NCBI GenBank assembly: GCA_003649845.1 | Contig: QMTB01000087.1 | Location: 1 to 6,693, forward strand | Source: Thermoplasmata archaeon | GTDB lineage: Archaea; Thermoplasmatota; E2; DHVEG-1 | DNA: 6,693 nt | Reading direction: 5' to 3' | Shown here: positions 6,019 through 6,693 of the stretch, piece by piece | Layout: every line of letters begins with the position of its first letter | Numbering within the stretch: position 1 is the stretch's first letter | The notes under the pieces: model-generated | Database searches by the model: none | Told to the model about the DNA's origin: nothing | What the model saw: the letters and a program-made list of their open reading frames with translations, nothing else | Translations under genes and position numbers: made by a program

Positions 6019-6644
6019 CTAATCACCATTTCTAATGATTTAGACCAATCCTTTGGAGGGATAATCTTTCTAAGTTGATCTCTCCCACCATTTTCTATCA
6101 TACGTTTATAAATTCTATCCCATACGCATTCCATCTCTGGATTAACCTCGCATCTTCCATTCTGCGAGCCACCACAAGGTCCATTAAGCATATGTTTTGG
6201 ACAACGAGCAATAGGACATATACCATTAAATTCATCTACTATACATTCTCCACATAGATTACATCGTCTCTCAAACTCAGATAAATGTATAATCTCTCCT
6301 AGGAATAAACTATCTAAACCTGCTATAACTTCTTTATCCGGTAAAGCATCTCTAACTGTTTGTACTCCATTACCACAAGCTAAAACCAGTATTTTATCTG
6401 TATCTTCAACTAGTTTCTCTCTGAATATCCTCTTTGTATTTGGTAGATGACAAGCTGGATCTAATACAGCCCAACCAGTTACAGTTACACCATTTTTTTC
6501 TAGATAATCTTTCATCTCGAGAACTTCTTTCTCTCCACCTGTATGTGATAAAGTAGCGCATTCACTGCATCCTGCTATAAAAACTCTGCTACCTTTTGTT
6601 TTCTCTAAAATATGATCCAGCTGTTTCCTTTTTGTAATAATCAT
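6015..6644 (-). CDS. metV: MetV-like cysteine-rich partner of methylenetetrahydrofolate reductase
   Basis: This is the small subunit found next to MetF in acetogens and relatives (MTHFR C-terminal domain family). It is thought to carry iron-sulfur centres that pass electrons to the MetF flavin. It has 12 cysteines in 209 residues. The N-terminal half (about 1-115) is a Rossmann-like region with GCSEC (25-29), DPACH (62-66) and ACGNG (89-93). The C-terminal half has the family signature CNLCGEC (128-134), GICPIARCPK (141-150), LNGPCGG (153-159), GRCEV (163-167) and ECVWDRIY (172-179). Length and cysteine pattern look complete. The ATG start at 6644 has no SD and a TATA-like box centred 25 bases upstream, consistent with a leaderless message. 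It is first in a two-gene unit with metF (four-base overlap). No Rnf, Hdr or Mvh electron-transfer gene is in view, and the sequence upstream is outside the window. Confidence 0.9.
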   Translation of the reverse strand: MIITKRKQLDHILEKTKGSRVFIAGCSECATLSHTGGEKEVLEMKDYLEKNGVTVTGWAVLDPACHLPNTKRIFREKLVEDTDKILVLACGNGVQTVRDALPDKEVIAGLDSLFLGEIIHLSEFERRCNLCGECIVDEFNGICPIARCPKHMLNGPCGGSQNGRCEVNPEMECVWDRIYKRMIENGGRDQLRKIIPPKDWSKSLEMVIR

Positions 6645-6664
6645 TAGAGATTAATTATAGAATG

Positions 6665-6680
6665 ATATTATAAGGTTTAT
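6665..6680 (-). promoter_or_regulatory. Probable promoter of metV-metF
   Basis: The minus strand carries ATAAACC (6680-6674), which may serve as the BRE, followed by TTATAATAT (6673-6665). The box centre is 25 bases from the metV ATG, the distance expected when transcription begins at the start codon, and no SD precedes that ATG. Only 49 bases upstream of metV are visible, so a larger operon arriving from the right cannot be excluded. Confidence 0.45.
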
Positions 6681-6693
6681 CATATAACCACTC

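Noticed and set aside
1..6693. CRISPR array, tRNA/rRNA, insertion sequence, toxin-antitoxin or defence system
   Set aside because: I saw no direct repeats with regular spacers, no cloverleaf or rRNA sequence in the short gaps, no transposase motifs and no terminal inverted repeats. Nearly all of the window is housekeeping coding sequence.

Overview
The window looks like part of an AT-rich archaeal chromosome. The main evidence is a phenylalanyl-tRNA synthetase alpha chain of the archaeal/eukaryal type, with a long N-terminal winged-helix region. Supporting this, BRE/TATA-like boxes lie about 25-30 bases before genes that have no Shine-Dalgarno sequence, which suggests leaderless transcripts. 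Genes inside the operon instead have strong GGAGG sites. The protein-coding strand is purine-rich, with frequent AGA/AGG arginine and ATA isoleucine codons. That pattern is common in thermophilic archaea but is also expected in any AT-rich genome. I cannot name the lineage from the sequence alone.

All genes lie on the minus strand and read from right to left, so the right end is upstream. There are three transcriptional blocks. (1) metV-metF (6644 to 5104) overlap by an ATGA and encode a folate-type methylenetetrahydrofolate reductase with its cysteine-rich partner subunit. (2) A short gene (5051 to 4737) encodes a 104-residue protein that I do not recognise. (3) pheS (4692 to 3172) is followed, with very short gaps, by glk (glucokinase), pgi (glucose-6-phosphate isomerase) and a ribulose-phosphate 3-epimerase-like gene (ending at 125). 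A promoter and the likely start of a further minus-strand gene sit at the extreme left edge.

The glk-pgi pair converts glucose to glucose 6-phosphate and then fructose 6-phosphate. The epimerase-like protein would connect to pentose phosphates if it is active, but its usual first metal-binding histidine is a glutamine. The MetVF pair points to tetrahydrofolate-based one-carbon chemistry. That is notable in an archaeon, because many archaea use tetrahydromethanopterin and the F420-dependent reductase Mer instead. No electron-transfer partner of MetVF (Hdr, Mvh, Rnf) is visible here.

There are no RNA genes, insertion sequences, CRISPR arrays, phage genes or defence genes in the window. It is a compact housekeeping region with no gap between genes above about 120 bases. 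The points most worth a second look are the archaeal MetVF pair, the altered epimerase active site, the orphan 104-residue protein, and the contrast between leaderless first genes and SD-led internal genes.
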